Shown here piece after piece: positions 62,655 through 64,000 of a stretch of DNA of 64,000 bases. Location of the stretch: positions 186,001-250,000 of the forward strand of contig OZ241890.1 in NCBI GenBank assembly GCA_965203475.1, in the 5' to 3' direction. Position 1 is the stretch's first letter. Every line of letters begins with the position of its first letter. The position numbers and the translations under genes are program-made. The notes beneath the pieces are model-generated. The model searched no databases and was not told where the DNA came from. It saw nothing but the letters and a program-made list of their open reading frames with translations. The DNA is from JABDMD01 sp965203475 (GTDB lineage Bacteria > Pseudomonadota > Gammaproteobacteria > UBA4575).

Positions 62655-63683
62655 TTAATTAAATAGTTTTGATTCCTGATCTTTCTGCCACCAGGAAAAA
62701 AATAGTTTGTCCAGTGTAAGTTGAACAGAACTTGCAATACGTTCACTTAATGTTTTTGGGACGGTGCACGTTATTTCATAAATATCGGCATCGTTACATG
62801 CATTTAATAGATAGTCATCACTGGTGATGAGTTCGTCTACCAAATTTAAAGTAATGCCGCGCGTGGCTAGCCAATGTTCCCCTGTAGCCACTTTTTCAAT
62901 TTCCAAAGTTGGCCTGTTTTCTTGTACAAACTCTTTAAATAAAGCATGGGTGTCTTCTAATTGTTCGTTGAAATGTTGCCGGTCTTCTTCTGTATTTTTG
63001 CCAAACATGGTAATGGTGCGTTTTAATTCGCCAGCCTTCATCATTTCAAAATCTACTCCATGTTTGTCCAATAAACGATTAAAGTTTGGAAGTTGTGCTA
63101 GGACACCAATGGAACCCACAATAGCAAATGGGGCTGCAATAATTTTGTCGGCCACACAAGCCATCATATAACCACCACTGGCGGCTACTTTGTCTATTGC
63201 CACCGTTAAAGGAATGCCTTTTTGTTTGATACGCAAAAGTTGTGATGCGGCAAAGCCATGTTCATGCACCAGTCCCCCAGCATTTTCAAGACATACCACC
63301 ACTTCATCTTTATTGGATGCAACAGAAAGAATTGCGGTGACTTCTTTTCGTAGGTGTCTTACCGCGCTGGCCTTGATGTTGCCTAAAAAGTTTAAAACAA
63401 ATATTCGTTTTCGAGTGTCAGTAGATTTTTTCTTCTCCTGTTTTGCTTCTTTTTTATGCTCTTTTTTGGCTGTTTTTAAATCTTTTTTTGAAAGTAGAGA
63501 AAAACGCAAGGTAGCGGCAGTAGTTTTATACTTTTTATTTAAATTTGTAATTTCAAAATGATCTTCGCCTTTGCCTTTTTTTGAAAAAGAGAAAATCAGT
63601 ACTACTAGAATTGCAAAAAATATTAATATGGTTATTGCTTTCGCAAAAAATAAACCATAATCCACTAAAAATTCCATCATCAT
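62655..63683 (-). CDS. sohB: Membrane-anchored S49 family peptidase SohB
   Basis: SohB is an inner-membrane periplasmic serine peptidase related to SppA. An N-terminal helix (about 6-34) and a long Lys-rich segment precede the S49 domain (about 90-300). That domain has VCLENAGGLVHEHG, DKVAASGGYMMACVADKI and GSIGVLAQLP, with Lys in GELKRT completing the Ser/Lys dyad. The C-terminal FFSWW segment may reach the membrane. At 342 residues it matches E. coli SohB (349). The gap to the next minus gene is 14 bases. Confidence 0.93.
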   Translation of the reverse strand: MMMEFLVDYGLFFAKAITILIFFAILVVLIFSFSKKGKGEDHFEITNLNKKYKTTAATLRFSLLSKKDLKTAKKEHKKEAKQEKKKSTDTRKRIFVLNFLGNIKASAVRHLRKEVTAILSVASNKDEVVVCLENAGGLVHEHGFAASQLLRIKQKGIPLTVAIDKVAASGGYMMACVADKIIAAPFAIVGSIGVLAQLPNFNRLLDKHGVDFEMMKAGELKRTITMFGKNTEEDRQHFNEQLEDTHALFKEFVQENRPTLEIEKVATGEHWLATRGITLNLVDELITSDDYLLNACNDADIYEITCTVPKTLSERIASSVQLTLDKLFFSWWQKDQESKLFN

Positions 63684-63697
63684 TTTAATCCTGATTA

Positions 63698-64000
63698 TTA
63701 TTTATAAATACATTCGTATGAGCTAAAGAATTGGCCACAATCGTTATCTGAAAGCTCGTCATAATATAAAGAAGACAATTTTAATTTTGTGTTATTTAAA
63801 AATTTTCCTTCAATAAAACTTCGATAATGTTCGGCGGCATATAGTTGATGTGAGTTGCTCAAATAAAATTTACTGAGTTGTTGGTCTTGCACCATCGTGT
63901 GCATCATTTTGGGGCCTGCAATTAAGTAAATGTGCCGGTATCCTTTGTTAGACAAGGCTTCGATTAAAAGTTTTCCTTCCACATATTTAGATTTTCCTAC
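63698..64000 (-). CDS. RibD C-terminal/dihydrofolate reductase-like protein, 3' part
   Basis: The frame is open to the right edge (VGKSKYVEGKLLIEAL), so the start lies outside. The visible ~100 residues match the end of the RibD_C/DHFR-like fold: a helix ending ALSNKGY, the strand HIYLIAGPKMMHTMVQD, then LSKFYLSNSHQLYAAEHYRSFIEG. Such proteins reduce pyrimidine or folate-like rings with NADPH. Because little is seen, other RibD_C proteins remain possible. Confidence 0.55.
   Translation of the reverse strand, partial: VGKSKYVEGKLLIEALSNKGYRHIYLIAGPKMMHTMVQDQQLSKFYLSNSHQLYAAEHYRSFIEGKFLNNTKLKLSSLYYDELSDNDCGQFFSSYECIYK

Overview
The window reads as a stretch of chromosome from a low-GC gammaproteobacterium that is not a close relative of the enterics. 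Three things point there. BamC, largely a gammaproteobacterial lipoprotein, lies directly after dapA. The block corB/ypjD | ffh-rpsP-rimM-trmD-rplS keeps the Escherichia coli neighbourhood, as do queG | nnr-tsaE-ami, xseB-ispA-dxs and pcnB-folK. Codon use is AT-rich throughout most of the window. Genus and species cannot be told from the sequence alone. No tRNA, rRNA, CRISPR array, replication origin or intact transposon was seen.

Bases 1-33,000 are mostly housekeeping. They hold an rluD end, pgeF, and clpB behind a textbook heat-shock (sigma-32) promoter. A basic 11-residue-repeat secreted protein, a short-chain dehydrogenase and an orphan substrate-binding protein of unusual codon use follow. 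Next come proS, a LysR regulator, a PerM-type permease, dapA-bamC and the isoprenoid operon xseB-ispA-dxs. A stress module of rubrerythrin, an Fe-S oxidoreductase and DUF3501 sits behind a promoter with two Fur-family-like dyads. The stretch then carries fdhD-radA, corB-ypjD, a cyclic-nucleotide phosphodiesterase-like hydrolase, the SRP/ribosome operon, ogt, a GATase, htpG and ycgN.

Bases 34,300-47,600 form an accessory island. Its centre is a 2314-residue Sec-exported SpvB/FG-GAP/RHS giant with an unrecognised C-terminal tip. A four-helix membrane protein follows 14 bases later and is a candidate immunity protein. Downstream is a second, displaced and frameshifted RHS tip with its own candidate immunity lipoprotein, bracketed by two copies of a ~150-bp repeat. 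An IS3-family remnant, many copies of a GGGGTCAGAG motif and a perfect 33-copy 8-bp tandem repeat accompany it. Two toxin-antitoxin modules and an AAA_14/DUF4143 ATPase also lie here, each with a palindrome over its promoter or start. Together these look like a polymorphic-toxin locus that has exchanged tips and collected addiction modules.

Bases 47,600-64,000 return to core functions, with a few unusual genes first. One is a redoxin/cytochrome/copper-monooxygenase-like/TPR protein, and two are FHA proteins sharing an N-terminal signature. Then come pcnB-folK-dgk-panB-panC, pgi, queG (5' end apparently frameshifted), nnr-tsaE-amidase, a cluster of four hairpins, sohB and the end of a RibD-C-like reductase. 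Two small membrane proteins (55 and 39 residues) with good ribosome binding sites lie in this part.
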